Of a stretch of DNA of 64,000 nucleotides, positions 11,701-25,800 are shown piece after piece. The DNA comes from Eumeta japonica (Eukaryota; Arthropoda; Insecta; Lepidoptera; Psychidae): assembly GCA_005406025.1 (NCBI GenBank), contig BGZK01001199.1:1-64000 (forward strand), given 5' to 3'. Under the pieces are notes generated by a model. It did not search any database. It had not been told where the DNA came from and saw only the letters and a program-made list of their open reading frames with translations. A program made the translations under genes and the position numbers. The number at the start of each line of letters is the position of its first letter. The first letter of the stretch is position 1.

Positions 11701-14700
11701 TAGTACATTACATATATATAACAATCAATGTGACACGTTTCAAGTGTTATTAACAAAATACAATTATCACAATGGCATAGACAAGATATTATAGAGTGAC
11801 ATGATCAGACCCATCAAGACTTTAAGTACACCAATGCCACTGATTTAGATATGAGAGTGACATTTTTGAGTTCATAAATAGCAATGCAAGCATATTTTCA
11901 TATTCATAATAATAGTATGAATAATTCAGTTCTCCATATGTTTGTAACATTCAAACTCCCACCCTCCACAACATCCCCGAGACCATAAAAGCTATGTCCA
12001 GGATCTGAATTGTTCATCATCAGCTCACCTCCTGTCCACGCGATCGTGATGCCGCCCAGCTCAGAATCCGAGAACCTCAGCAAGAAGGTGCCGGGCGGGC
12101 ACTTGGCCAGCATCTCTTCAGCCTGCTTCTTCTGTATGAAGCCCATTATCAATCTGAAGAAATGGAAAATAACAATTATGACAAAATTAAAAAAAATGAC
12201 ACAAAAAATATCTATCTGTATCAAAGATAACAAAATCTACAGAGCAAACAGTCTGCATTATTTGTTTCTAACTTTAGTTCTTTATCATTTAAACCCTTCT
12301 CCCTTCTTTCTATGCGCGAATTTGTGAAGAGATGATGGAAAAACAGCACCAATATCATAACAGAATTGCTATCTTCGGACAATTGATTTGTTGACATTAC
12401 TTTTCTTTGATGAAATAAGTTCTCGTGCCACTGACAACTCCTCGATTCTCCACCTCACCTGTCGCACCACAGCGTCCTGAGGTAGTCCCTGGTGACCTTG
12501 ACTACCATGTAGAACCACTCCCAGAACGTGAAACTTCTGTCAGGCAGGGCGTCCTTGCAGAACTGAGTCCAACTCACGAGCATGCTGTTCAGCTCGTGGG
12601 TGCCCATCGGCAAAGATGTTCTGGAATGTTGGACAATGCAGAATGATGGATTTATTTTTCTTTGAAACAACTGAATTTCAAAACTATATTTACAGCGGAT
12701 ATTAATATAATTATAAAATATCTAAGATTCAAAACAACAAATATGAAAAAACTTACAAACTCAAAATTATTTTATTATTATTAATAATAATTGAATGCAT
12801 TATTAAATATAAAAAAATGGGTAGAGCTCCTTCACATTAACTGCATTATAAATTAGTAAAATAAAAATTTGGATTTCATTCATTCTAAAAAATTAAAATA
12901 TGGTATACCTAGGGTGCACTGAAAATTTTGTGGATTGACAAAGAATTATTATGAACGTTTCTCAAAATATTTTCCGTTAGGGAATCGATTCTTAATTTTG
13001 CAAACAAAAAAGTCACCAAGTGCCTGATTGGGACTATATGCAAGATAGTTGTACGATTTTCACTTTCAAAAATTTATTTGTCTATTTGGCCATGTAAGGT
13101 GCAAGACGATACAACGTTCACGATTATTTTTATGGAGTATGTTATTCACGTATCACAATTCACGTTACGACAAATCTCCAAAGCAACAGTAGCTACGTGT
13201 TCAACTTTATTAAAAAAAAGAAGCAATCATCCGCTTAGAGGCACTTCGCTCTCTACTTTGTTTGATTTCGGCTCATCTCGATAGACCCATACGGTCGATT
13301 GCTGCTTAGTTTTGGGGTTATAACAATATATCTATACTACATCACCTGTTACTATTTTCCACACCAGATTTGATGCCCCTTCCTTAAGTCTAGCAGTGCA
13401 TCAAGTGATTGATTGTGGTTCGTTTTTTGAACCTCAGCCAAATTATGTGGGCTCCATAGGTGAGCACAGCTTTTTCATATCCAATGTTTGTATAGGATTT
13501 GTGTGTATTTGACTCATGCCTAGGGATGTTCGAATCTCATGGTGGGTCACATGCCTGTCTGTTTCGATCATACGGCGCACAGCATAAATGTTTTTGTTGT
13601 TCACAGCAGTGGAAGGGCAACCATCACGAAATTTGTCACTAAGATCGACATAACCTAGCTTGAATTTCGCAATAGGTCATAAATAGATGTTTTGCAAATT
13701 GCTTTATAGCCAAAGCAGTTCGAAGTCGAACGAAACTGCTGTCAAATTACACTTAAAATCATAGAAAATCATACTACAAAAATTTTCACGACTTTGATCC
13801 ATAGTAATCAATACACAAAATTTTTAAAATGACGCCACAGTGTACAAAACAACCGATACTTGGATGAATACAGAATGGATGTAATCTACAGCCAAAGAAT
13901 TCAATTTTCGATTTTCAAATTACTTTTAAAATATTGTTTATGTGAGTGGCCAGTTGCAGAAACTTATATTGTACCCTATGCAAACTCCATTAAAAGTTAA
14001 GTTTGATATATTTCAATATGTTTAGAAATTTTTTAAGAAGTTAAATTCGGTGGTACAATTTTGTGTTTACATTTAGAATGTTACACATGAAAATTAAAAC
14101 TCGAAAGGCAGCATTTTTTCAAACGAATCTTATAGCATTTTTTTATCATTTCTAATTTTAATTTTTAGTTATTTCTAATTTATTTTCTTATTGTGAATAT
14201 TATTCTTTTCTTTTATAATTCTACTGGCTTGTACGAAATGTAACACACAGTTTCTTGTAACATAATAAATGTAATAAAACTATATCAAAAATAGTCATTT
14301 TTCAAATTAACAATTCAACTGCATAAAAGCGAACTAAAGAGTTCGTAACGAGATAATGTAAAAATCATCCAATCAATTATGACAAATATTTTCAGTCGGA
14401 GGCATCAAATTCATATTACCTCCTTGCAAGCCTCCCCACGTACATCAACAAAGTAATGCGAGGCAGCATTAATTTTTCATATTTGTCACTTTTATCAACC
14501 TTCTGGCTCCTTGTAGCATTCATGATAAATTTATTTTATTGATGTATTGTTTATTGGGATGTCTTTTTTATTATGTTTACAATTTTGGCTTGTAATTGTT
14601 GTAAATTAGTTATATTGAAGTACATTTTACTTTAGACACAAGTAGGTACCGAACATATAAATATTACATGATGCATTCTAAATTTAATTTCAGTTGAATT

Positions 14701-17700
14701 CCATAACCAAACTTTTTTATCTCTTCTCAGATAATTTCTTTTAGACTTTGAAATATTTTGTTCACTTATTAGTTTTATTTTGCAATTTGTCATTTCAAAT
14801 TCCATTAAAACATATAAAAAAATTGTAAATATTTTTATGATCGTCCTTCAAAACATTAAATTTTGAGAGTGTACTCGATTGATTTGCAAGAATAAACCAA
14901 AATTGGTCTCATTTTGATTTTGTTTGACATCACCTATCCTAGAACACTTGGTTATCAAAACGAATCTAATGATACCTTAATTATAAGAATCCATCCAACC
15001 ATTTAAATGACATGGGATAATAAAGAATATTACATAGATATATAAAAGATATGAGCGAAAAACATAACACTTTCCTTGCAGTCGGGTAATAAACTAAAAA
15101 TCAAAAAAGAAGCAAGATAAGCGGTCGCTCTAGGCACCAGGTGGCGCGGGTGCAATAATTTCGAACGAAAAATAAAATTTTGATAGTGCCTTTTGAGAGG
15201 TGCGAGGATGTGTTTCTTGATTTAAAATTATGTGACGCGAAAGCATGACAGCAAGACAATCTCGCCCTACCCTGGGCGAGGGTTAGGGCCAGCGCTGCTC
15301 ATAATGTCATGAGGAGTCATCCCAAGATGCTGCAAACTGTTATGGTTTGGTACAGTAGAAGTACACCATGTAGCGAATGTGTATTCCCTATCTTTCCGTA
15401 TGCCGCTCTCATTGACTGTTTTTTTCTATGAAAGGGCCCTGTGTGAAGTGATGCATTGTCGTCGCTACCTGAAGATCTTCTCTGCCAGGAATCTCAGGTT
15501 GTCCTCAGAGAGGTCGCCACCCGTCGCCGAGCTGAACTTGATGCTCAGCGTCTCCGCCAGCTGGTTCCAGGACACCTGCGATACACGACGAAGTTACATC
15601 GGCTGTACCGCTATAGGAGCTGTGTCTGCGCTGTAAGCGAGATCACAGACACGATAGCGTGATGGTTACGTGGTACCAATTTGAATCCACATGCAACGTA
15701 CAAAAATAGTCGGGTCAATATGGGCATATTGCTAGTAGTGTTCGAACTATGCTCACAAACAATATAATAAAATAACCCAATAACTCTCTTAAAAATATAC
15801 CTAATATTTGAAGATATAACTGCCTCATTTATTTATCTCGAAATGCATGGGCGTGGTTGTTTATACAGCTCCTGCTTTTTTATTGGTTACAAAATTCCAA
15901 ATTATGGCAGGTGTGGATTGACACGTTTATTTTTAAAAATTGATTTATGACTTTCTTTATATTCGGAAACCACTCACAGAGTATATATATACACACACAC
16001 ACATGTATATCGGGGCCAAGTACAGTCGAGTTAGATCTCTTTTGGCAGCGATTAATTAAAAGTTGCATGGTGCATTTTTGTATCTCAAAGTCACTGAATA
16101 TTAATACTCCATTCTTTTTTTAGTATTTACTTTTCAACCCATTTCAATCTTTGAGCCTCAATAATGATCATAACAATGTTTGTTATTAAAAGCTGAATAT
16201 AAATGATGAGACAGGAATAGATAGATGGTCGATAGAGGTGCATGATGTTACATGTAATATTTTAAAAATAAAAACATACAATACAAAATGTTAGTCTATG
16301 CTATCACCGTTTCATAGAGTAAATTTTGATGATTCTTCTCATTAATGGAGACTGAAATATCTATTTTAGAACCCACGACTGGTTTGTATTTTCTTTTTGT
16401 GTGAGGTGTTAATTCGCTGAAATCTTTCAGATGCCTGCCTGCAACATGCATTAACTGTAGTAAGTGTGTGACCGTTTCTCACATGTGAAAGTTGGTAGCG
16501 CATCTGTAATTTGGTTTTAACACTCCTTACGCCTTGATCGATGTGACTGTCTACATTTTCCTGAGGATGTGCCTAGTTGGCATGAAACTTACTTATAAAT
16601 AACTATATAACTATTAGCTAAGAAAATAAACAATGAACAATTGTTTAGGTGTTCGATATCTGTCAATCCTCTCAATCGATAAGTTAGATAGATTTGTAGT
16701 GGAAAAACAGATTCGAGCGTCAGTGGCGGGTTGCATACACATGCATGTTGAAGGCAAGCATCTGGTTTGTATTTTATTTACCACATTAAGGTTAATGATA
16801 CAATGTTCTTATCATCACAAGTGTATGCATCACAAAGAGTGTTAAGGAAAAGATTGGAGATGGCTAAAAACAGTGTGACCTGATGTAAGGATCGTCTTTG
16901 GCGATGCTGTTTCATATTCTCGGAATAAATTTAGAGAATAAAATTATAGCTTTCGTGTGTAGCATATACTTTGTTGTTTAGGTGTTACATGAGCATTATG
17001 TTCGTGTTAAAATTGAAAAAATTTAATGAGATAGCAAAATTTTCCCCATTCTATAATTTCTCTGATATGATTAATGTGAAAACTGACATCATACAATTTG
17101 TAAATGTCTATAAAAGACATAGTCTTTAATTTTGCTGACTTACCTATTTCTGTAACAGTGTAGATATCTTATTATGTTCAGATTTTTTCCGACACTGATT
17201 CCAAACAAATTATATTATTTAAATCTTTCTCCTAGACATAATACTTGTATAATACTGATTATTTACACGGTACCCAACTTCTATTATTAGTCTTACAAAC
17301 TGATTTTAATCAAAGTCGAGTAATAAGGCTTTTATCATGGGCATTTTGCATGTCTATTGTCTATACCTCAACTAGCTTCTAAATTATGAAGTGCTTAGAA
17401 ATAAGTATAAAGAAGAATACAGTATACCTTGTCAGGCACTGCAAACGGCACCCTTCCTGGTGATGAGAAGGCGTTGTCCCAGGTGACAGTGGCCCACCCG
17501 TGCGGCTCCTGGTTGCCATGGACTATCACCACAACCGGAAGACTCAGGGTCCATACCTATCGAGGAGTTACTGGATCAACATTCGCCGCTTGTCTTTTTT
17601 TTGACGTCTCTTTTAGAGTAGTTTGATGCAGATTAATAATAAAATATTATAAAAATTGTAAACATAACAATAATTCACACAAATATTCAAAGGGATTACA

Positions 17701-20700
17701 AATACAACTTGTAATTACAACTGTGCATTAATATAAAAATGAACCCTATTAAATGACCCAATGCTGATAAATGATGCAGATATCGAGTATATGTTCTCAC
17801 CATTTTAGACTATTAAATGTAATAATAAAGAGTCGAATCACCATTAAAAGTTTGAAAACAATTTTAAGATTAAAAAAAAAATACTTGTGTACTTCAAATT
17901 GAGTGTAGAAAAATGAATATCTTTTTATTATTTTTTTGAAATTCTCATCTGGTACAAAATACAAATCGCAGAAAGACATTGTGCGTGAGACACACGTTTT
18001 AATACCCGCGGACGCCTTACAAAATCGGTGCGCGCCATCTACCGTCGTAAGTTACAATTTAAATAGAAAATTGTATCCTCCACTCACATGGAATACGAGC
18101 TCGCCGCCGCCCACGTTGAACTCCGACTGGAACAGCAGAGTGAGCTTTTCGTCCATGACACTTTCTGTGCCCTTTTTCTCGGCACGTTTGATTTTACGTA
18201 GCTGCATGTTTCTAAAACGTAGAATTAGGACAAATATAATTATTAGGCGGTGGAAAGCTAATTTTGATATTAATATATTTTATTTGGAGTTAAATATTGT
18301 AATTATATGGTAATAAGATTTTATATATACATAATTAAGTTACCGCAGGAGGGCATAGAGGCATATTCATATGGGTCTATCCAAAGCTGTAACACACTTG
18401 TGATAAAACAGAAGTTTTTTTTTATAGAGTATACTATAAACTTGAAGACAATCTCACAAGTTTCCATTATTGTCTGATCGTCAATTAAGATAACAAGATA
18501 TTATAGAATATGCATTATTTTAATCGGTGATTAGTTGATAATAAGAGTTTGTGAGACCGCCGCTTGAATTCTTCATGTGACTTCTTTTATTTGAAGCAAA
18601 ATGTTTTTTTTTAAGTCAATGATCTACAATGAAACAAATTTCACAGAAAATAAACATTAAAAAAAAAAAGGAGAACTCTTTTGTAATGCAATAATCATTT
18701 TTCATATATATATCTTATACCTTCATCACGGTATTGCATAGACAAACTTCTTCGTGGCAGTTTCAAAATGGTCGGTGGTACTCTCAATATGTGCTGTTTT
18801 TAATCCACTACTTCAGCCATGTGATTTTGATGCATAGTAAATTTATATCAAACCAATACAATTTTAACGTTGAAACTCATAATCCGCACTCTTACTACAC
18901 TTTCAGTCTTGAAGTACAAAACATTTTTTAACAGTCAAAATAGGACTGAAGCCGGAACAAACAGATAAAAACAGAAACATCAGATTTGCCTAATTTTTGG
19001 TATGGCAAATTAAGATATTGCTCTTTATTAGCTCTATGCCAAATGTACAGTTCAATTTGTCAAGTTTACCAAAAATAGACATAAATTCAAACAGCAAATT
19101 CTTCAATGACTGCGAGGTTCCCCTGCATTGATTCTAAGAGGTGTGATGTCAACAGATGGCAAGAGATTCAACTTTAATTAAATTCATGATGATTATTAGA
19201 AGTGGTTTTTATTCACTATTATTTCTCTGTCGAACTAAATAATATTATAATGGTGATTTTAATTAATCTTTAAAATTGACTTCCAATGTGGCATTCACCT
19301 AAAGCTAACGCTCAGCTGCTTGGTGTTGGGCTGATACTCCATGCAGCCGGTGTTATTGAGGATATCGCCACACTCCACCGGCTGCTTGCTCCTGCCCTGA
19401 GGGCTCTCGGACTTGAGAAGCAGCTGGGCCTGCTGTTCCGATATTATCACCACCTGCAGTGCATAAAAAAAATGACAAGTCTTTAATACACTATCTTCAC
19501 TTGATGTTTAAGCGATCCAGAAGTTTGTAAATTCTGATATTAAGACGGTGTCATGAAACAAATTTGAATTTATATGGCTAATTAGTATATTTATTTAAAT
19601 CAACTAGGATTTAAATAAATACAATTAATACAAACAAATAAATACAACGAGACAATGCAATCTTAAGGATGTCGTAACAATTTCAATAGTTTCTTGTATT
19701 TGTAAGGAAATTTCAACATATGCTGCAAAATGTAGTAAATTAGGGCATATAAAAATCTCCTATTCTACAAAAATCATTTCTTTTTCTATCAATAGTCTTC
19801 ATGTAAAACTGCAAAATTACACTTGTTCACTATACGCTTATACAATTTTTAGCACCGAATTCACGTTTACACAGACAGATATATAAAAAAAAAAGTAGCA
19901 AACACCTATCGGTTACAAATCGACGAGGACTTACATTGACCCTCGGAGGAGTCATGTGCACGTTGAGTTGGCCGCCCACCAGCAGCCGGACGGTGGCAGT
20001 GAACCTGCGAAAATTAAAATCTTAATATATGTATACAGTTGTAATCACACATGCTCGAGCCATGATCACTCAAAAGGGGGCCACTTTGACTCCACTTTTT
20101 ATATACAAACTATAATGAGAATTTAATAATATATATTTATGTACATATCTAACCTGTATAATACAATTATACAAACAATTTTCGTATACATATGATTTTT
20201 TAGAAACACTTAAAATTTTTTATGAAATTTTATTTAATGTGTAACATGCATTATGTATTGAAAAATCTATGATCGGAATGGATTTAAGCAATTTCAACTG
20301 TGCAAAGTAATCACAGGGTTGCAGTAAACTCAAAAGATATGTAGATACAAGCAACAATAAAAATTTATTTAAAATAATGTCTTTCTGTTTATCTATTCTC
20401 ACAATAGATATTCATACTCTATGCTGACATATATATTTTATTTAAATCATATTGACTTCAAATACCAAATTTTTCATTTTAGTATAGTTTAAAAAGATGA
20501 GCTAAAAATCAACATTTTAACAATTTCTATTCTAAAATTATTTTTGCATTAGCTAGTTCACATAACAAAGTATTTATTAGTAAGTATTATTTTAATGCAT
20601 ATTATATTTTTTAGTATTTAGCTAAAGAAATGAAGGCACTTTCTGTCATGTGTAATCCAAATTTAGTTTATGGGTGAAACCATGAAATACAACTAGTTTT

Positions 20701-22838
20701 CATGTACAGATGTTATCATTTGCAATAAAAAAAATTCGGAAAATTCTACATCAATAAATAACACACATGTCACTTTTGTAGCATACATGTGCACCCAATT
20801 CATATATTTTTTTTTGGAAGGCAAATTCAAATCTGTCAAACTTGAACTTAATGTTGGCTTCAGTGTTGTGAACACGTACACATTCTGTTTCTCTTTCAAA
20901 TAACTCTTCAAAATTCAGTAACAAGTTCAATCACCTGGTATTGGTCTTCATGACCTGCGGCGGCTGCTTCTCTATCACGAAAGTGGACGTCACCAGGGTC
21001 GACAGAAGACTGGTTACCTAAGTCAGACACAAGTAAAATATTATCAGACAAGTTCAAATCCCAAAACTATTCAATATCTTTACATATGCAGATCTATACA
21101 CATAAATATTAAATATAATAGACAATATCTACCTATTTCAATCTACAATCATATGAAGATCAGTCCGATGAAGATGTGTGATGAAAACAGATAGTACAGT
21201 AACATGTTTTCAACATACATACATTGAATCAACAGTCAATTCAGTGTTACATGATGTAAATGTTGAAATAATTCATAGGAAACGAGTAAATGTCCTGTTA
21301 TATTGATGATGTCACACCTGCTTGCTCATGTCGTCCAGCATCTCCATCAGATGCGGCTGATTCAGCTCCACCTGACTCTTGGAGTTGATCCTGGCCATGT
21401 TGTTCACCTGCTGCCTCGTCAGCCAGATCAGCTCGGCGAGGTTCTCGCACCACTCCTGGATCGTGTTCAGGTTCGAATGCATCGGCACACCGTTACCGCT
21501 CAGTTGTTGTTCTCTTTTCCACCTGTAGATAAAATTCAGAATCTGTTATCTTTGATGGGAAATATTGTCCGAGAAGTCCACATACTTATTTAATAGATAT
21601 GCAATCAGTAATTGCTGTCGAGTTATTTTACAGACCCCATTTACCTATTGAGATAATAAATAATTTATATTACATCGTCATACTGTTATTGATAATAGAC
21701 TTACATAGTTAATTGATAGTCCCTCACCCATCACTAGAAGTTATAAATCAAATGTGTCAATCAACCTCTACTGAATATGCAGCGACAATTATGATTTGAC
21801 TGAATACAATCAATTTAAATTAATATACGGTCAATACAAAATTAATGAGCAATTCTATTTAGTCAGTTACATTTTGGTGACATAAAGTGTCATCATCCAT
21901 TATTTCACGGTACAGGAACACATCAGGATAACTGAATGTAAACATTTGGCCCGCCATTTTGAAGTGGACACGTCACTTTCATACACTCAGTTGAAATTAT
22001 TATAGACCTGTATAAAAATAAAAACTATTATATAAATAGTATTTTTTTTTTGCCAAATATTGTGAACCCCTTAATGTTTATTTACATAATTTACAGCTTC
22101 TTTAGATAGTTTGAATTTAAAACAAAAGGTCTCCCTTCAATTGTTCGTTATCTTTTGACACTGCTCCTGAACTGTTTAAAACAGATTTATTGGTACCAGG
22201 TTATTTTTGAATTGGTCATCACAAACTGCTCACCTAATGAGTTCCACGTCCAAGACCTGGCTTTGCAGCTCCCTCAGACTGGCGATGATCTGCTTCAGTC
22301 GGTCTACTATACCTACTTGGGCGTGACGGATGTGTATCACCTATCGAAGATGATATTAATATAAAAAAAATAAATCAATATTACTTATCAATATTGCGGA
22401 AGGGAATTTCTGTTGTGTTGATGGCTAAAATTAATTAGTAGATTAAATGATGTATTTTCTTGAGAAATATGCCCAAATTTTGCTATAGGTTTGAGTCAAT
22501 TTGTCCAATCTAGTGTAGGATTATTTTAATATTATTCTTACATGTGAAGTGTTACTCCATGTAAAAATAACATTGGATTAGATGAATATATATTGCTATA
22601 ATATTGTATGAAAATTAATATTGGAAGAATAAAATGAGCGTAAGACTTAAAATGCCCCTACAGTCGACTTTGACCTTGTCAAATTTATTCTCCTTTCTGA
22701 ACATTTTTTTTCTTAAATATTGTTACAATTGCTCTTGAGTGGTGTTTTATTTGAATCCCAATATCTTTCGATCTTAAATGCGAAAATGTTGAAATAGGCC
22801 CTCAACAACCTACTGGCATCCAATATAAAATAATACAT

Positions 22839-22887
<49 letters not shown>

Positions 22888-25800
22888 ACACAAAATCATA
22901 TTGTGCTCAATGCTAATAAAGACTTAACACAATATAGGGTTGAGATGATGGAAAAAATATCATTTCTTCTATGAGAGTAAATTGGGAAGGGAATCTATAT
23001 TCACTCACCAGGGTGTTTAGTTTTGTTTCTAACTTCTCGATGTGCAGTCTCAGGCAGGACTCCAGCTCTATGCCGTCCTGGGGCCTCTGACCCGGCTGTT
23101 GTAAATATGACAGGTGGCCTAGACATATGCATAATCTTATAAATTTTTTAAATATCACAGATCTAAATTTGTACATTTAAATAAAATGTAAATGTACACT
23201 AAAGACTGGGTATTATAAATGTGATATAACATTAATATATGATATAGAAATGAAATATAAATTAGGAGTTTAATAATCATATTTATACAGCCATGACATA
23301 AAAAAAAAATCTCACAGAACTTTAAATACAATGTGTAAAATACTTGAACTAAAACTGTGTAAGAACTACTTTTAACTGGTTGAGTATCCTTGTTCCGTTA
23401 ACACCATTCAACCTATTAATGAAAGTGAATGTATTACATTTTCATAAAACAACTGACATATAGCGAAAATAAAATATTTGTCGAGAATATATGTAAACCA
23501 ACCAGATACAATAAAAAATATTAATCAAAATTGAGATTCGTCATAAAAAATTATAATCAAATTAAATTAGCTTAAAAATTATATGCCATCTCTTTCTTGC
23601 AAAGCTGAGTTTAACATGTATTTTATAAGGTGGTAACTAAGTACCACCCTATAAAATACGATATGACATCATAAGTTATATTATAGTACTACCCACTTAT
23701 CTTTAAATAAATGCTGGAAAGTTCTGGAGATAACTTACTCTTGTGCTTGACACACTCATGATACTCGATAGAGAATTTCTCGGTGTTGGCCTGCATGGTT
23801 CTGATCTCCTCGCTTACAATGTTCACTGATTGCCGGACAGTGTGCAGACCAGTCAACAACTGGAGAGAGACGTTATGAATACACATTTATAGCTATTTGA
23901 GTAGGGTTGACGAGCGGCCACATTATTTATTTTATATTAAATCTGTTCGATGATTTATAGGTTATGTCTGAGGTTCCGACCTCTGGGTTATTATCTAGGG
24001 TCTCAATTTTGGCCTCGGACACTTGTTATGTTTATTTAAATTTCTACTTCAGTAAACTTGTTAATTTTCCGCAGTTTGCAGGTGTGCAGCTCTCGCCTAC
24101 TGGACACCATGGTGACATTACCGCCTTTTCTATTCAATATATAAGGGTAAGCGATGGTGATGGCACATCACATGCATACATTAAATACATGCAATAGTTT
24201 TTTTATATAAACATCATAAATGGTTTCTTTCCATGCTTTTAGTTAAATATAAATGGAAAGTTTTATTGAAAAAAAAAATATTGACTAATTCCACTATAAA
24301 CATGTTTATTGGACATAAACATGCATGTATATTCTAGATTGACTTTGATTTTGGTCCTGTTCTCCATTCCTATGTCAGTTCCGGCCAATCTTGATCCTCA
24401 GCACATTGCTGCTACTGTTTTTGGTGTGTTTGATGTCGTATTCCAGAAGCGGGAGGATATCAGAATGCATCGGAAATGTGAACTCCGCATAGTATGTGTG
24501 GGGTATTTTTGAAAGAAACAGTGATGTCAGAGAGCGGTGTAGTTTGAAAGAAGATGTAGTTACTGGAGTAGAAAAAGGCCAATTGCAATGGTTTGGTCAT
24601 CTGGAAAGGTCGAATGAAAGTAGGCGGACAAAACAAATCTATAGAGCATATTTATATGATGAGAAGGTCGGCAAGTCTCCCTAGAGTATCCTATGCGGAC
24701 CACACTGGTGGCATATTACAAAAGGGCCAAATTTTAAGCATCCGAAACTGATGAGTTTGCATGAAAAGATTGATGGATGTCAGTGACGCAAGAGAACTGA
24801 GTAAAGATTGTACCGTGTGGAAATCTACAAGTTTCTGCCTACCCTTCTGGGAAATATTTTATTACAGTTTATATTATTATTATTCCAAAAGTATAATTTG
24901 CCCCTATATAAAATTTTACTATGATCCATTAGATTATTTCAGACCATAGCCTATGAACAAACTCAATTTTATATATATTATGGTGTCACAGAAAACAATA
25001 CCGAGTTAACTTCTACTTCACATCGTTTTATGTTACCATTATTATCTTTACATTGCCACATTGGTTTTAAACTAAGTAACAATTGACCCAAACCAAATAA
25101 GGCTTTCTATGCAAAACCGGCACAAAACTTCAGTTAGGGTATTTTTACAAACAGTTTAACAAAAATTAAAAAAATCAACTATTAATGCAATTCAAATTTT
25201 TAATACACTATGCATTATTATGTCGAATCACTTATTATTAAAAAGCTCTATTTCAGAATTAAAAATGATCAATATAATTCAGTTCCTTGCAAAAACCTCA
25301 ATACAAAGGCTGAATATGTTCTTACCATAAAGTTATTAAACATTTCTTTTTATTATCCAAAATTATATAAAAAGTGTTATAACCGGTTTAGAAGTCATAT
25401 GGCTAAAATATTTGTTTGTGCTATGCAAGTCCGATACAAGATTTTTTGTCGTCGCATGTGTATAGTACGAAATATGTGTGAGACGAGTATTTGTCAATAA
25501 ACAACATCTTCTAATGAGTACCTTTATGACCTGTCTATATAACATACACTTTTTGTAAGATACATTTTTTCTGGATGAAAGGGCATTGTCTCACCTCGCT
25601 GTACTTTCTCTCAGCCGGCGAAGCCTGACCAGCGTATGGATAGTCCTGCAGCATCACTTGTATCAGCTCCATCTCGGTGTTCAGGCATCGATGGAGATAC
25701 ATGTACAACTCTTGAGGGTTGTGGCTGTTATATAAAATTGTATGGTATTTTTATATTATATGCACATGAGATAATATAATAAAAAACAATATAACATAAA

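Noticed and set aside
23087..23100. CAACAG acceptor for STAT exon 6
   Set aside because: It breaks phase with exon 5. The upstream GTCTAG acceptor restores the frame and adds residues that align with STAT5.
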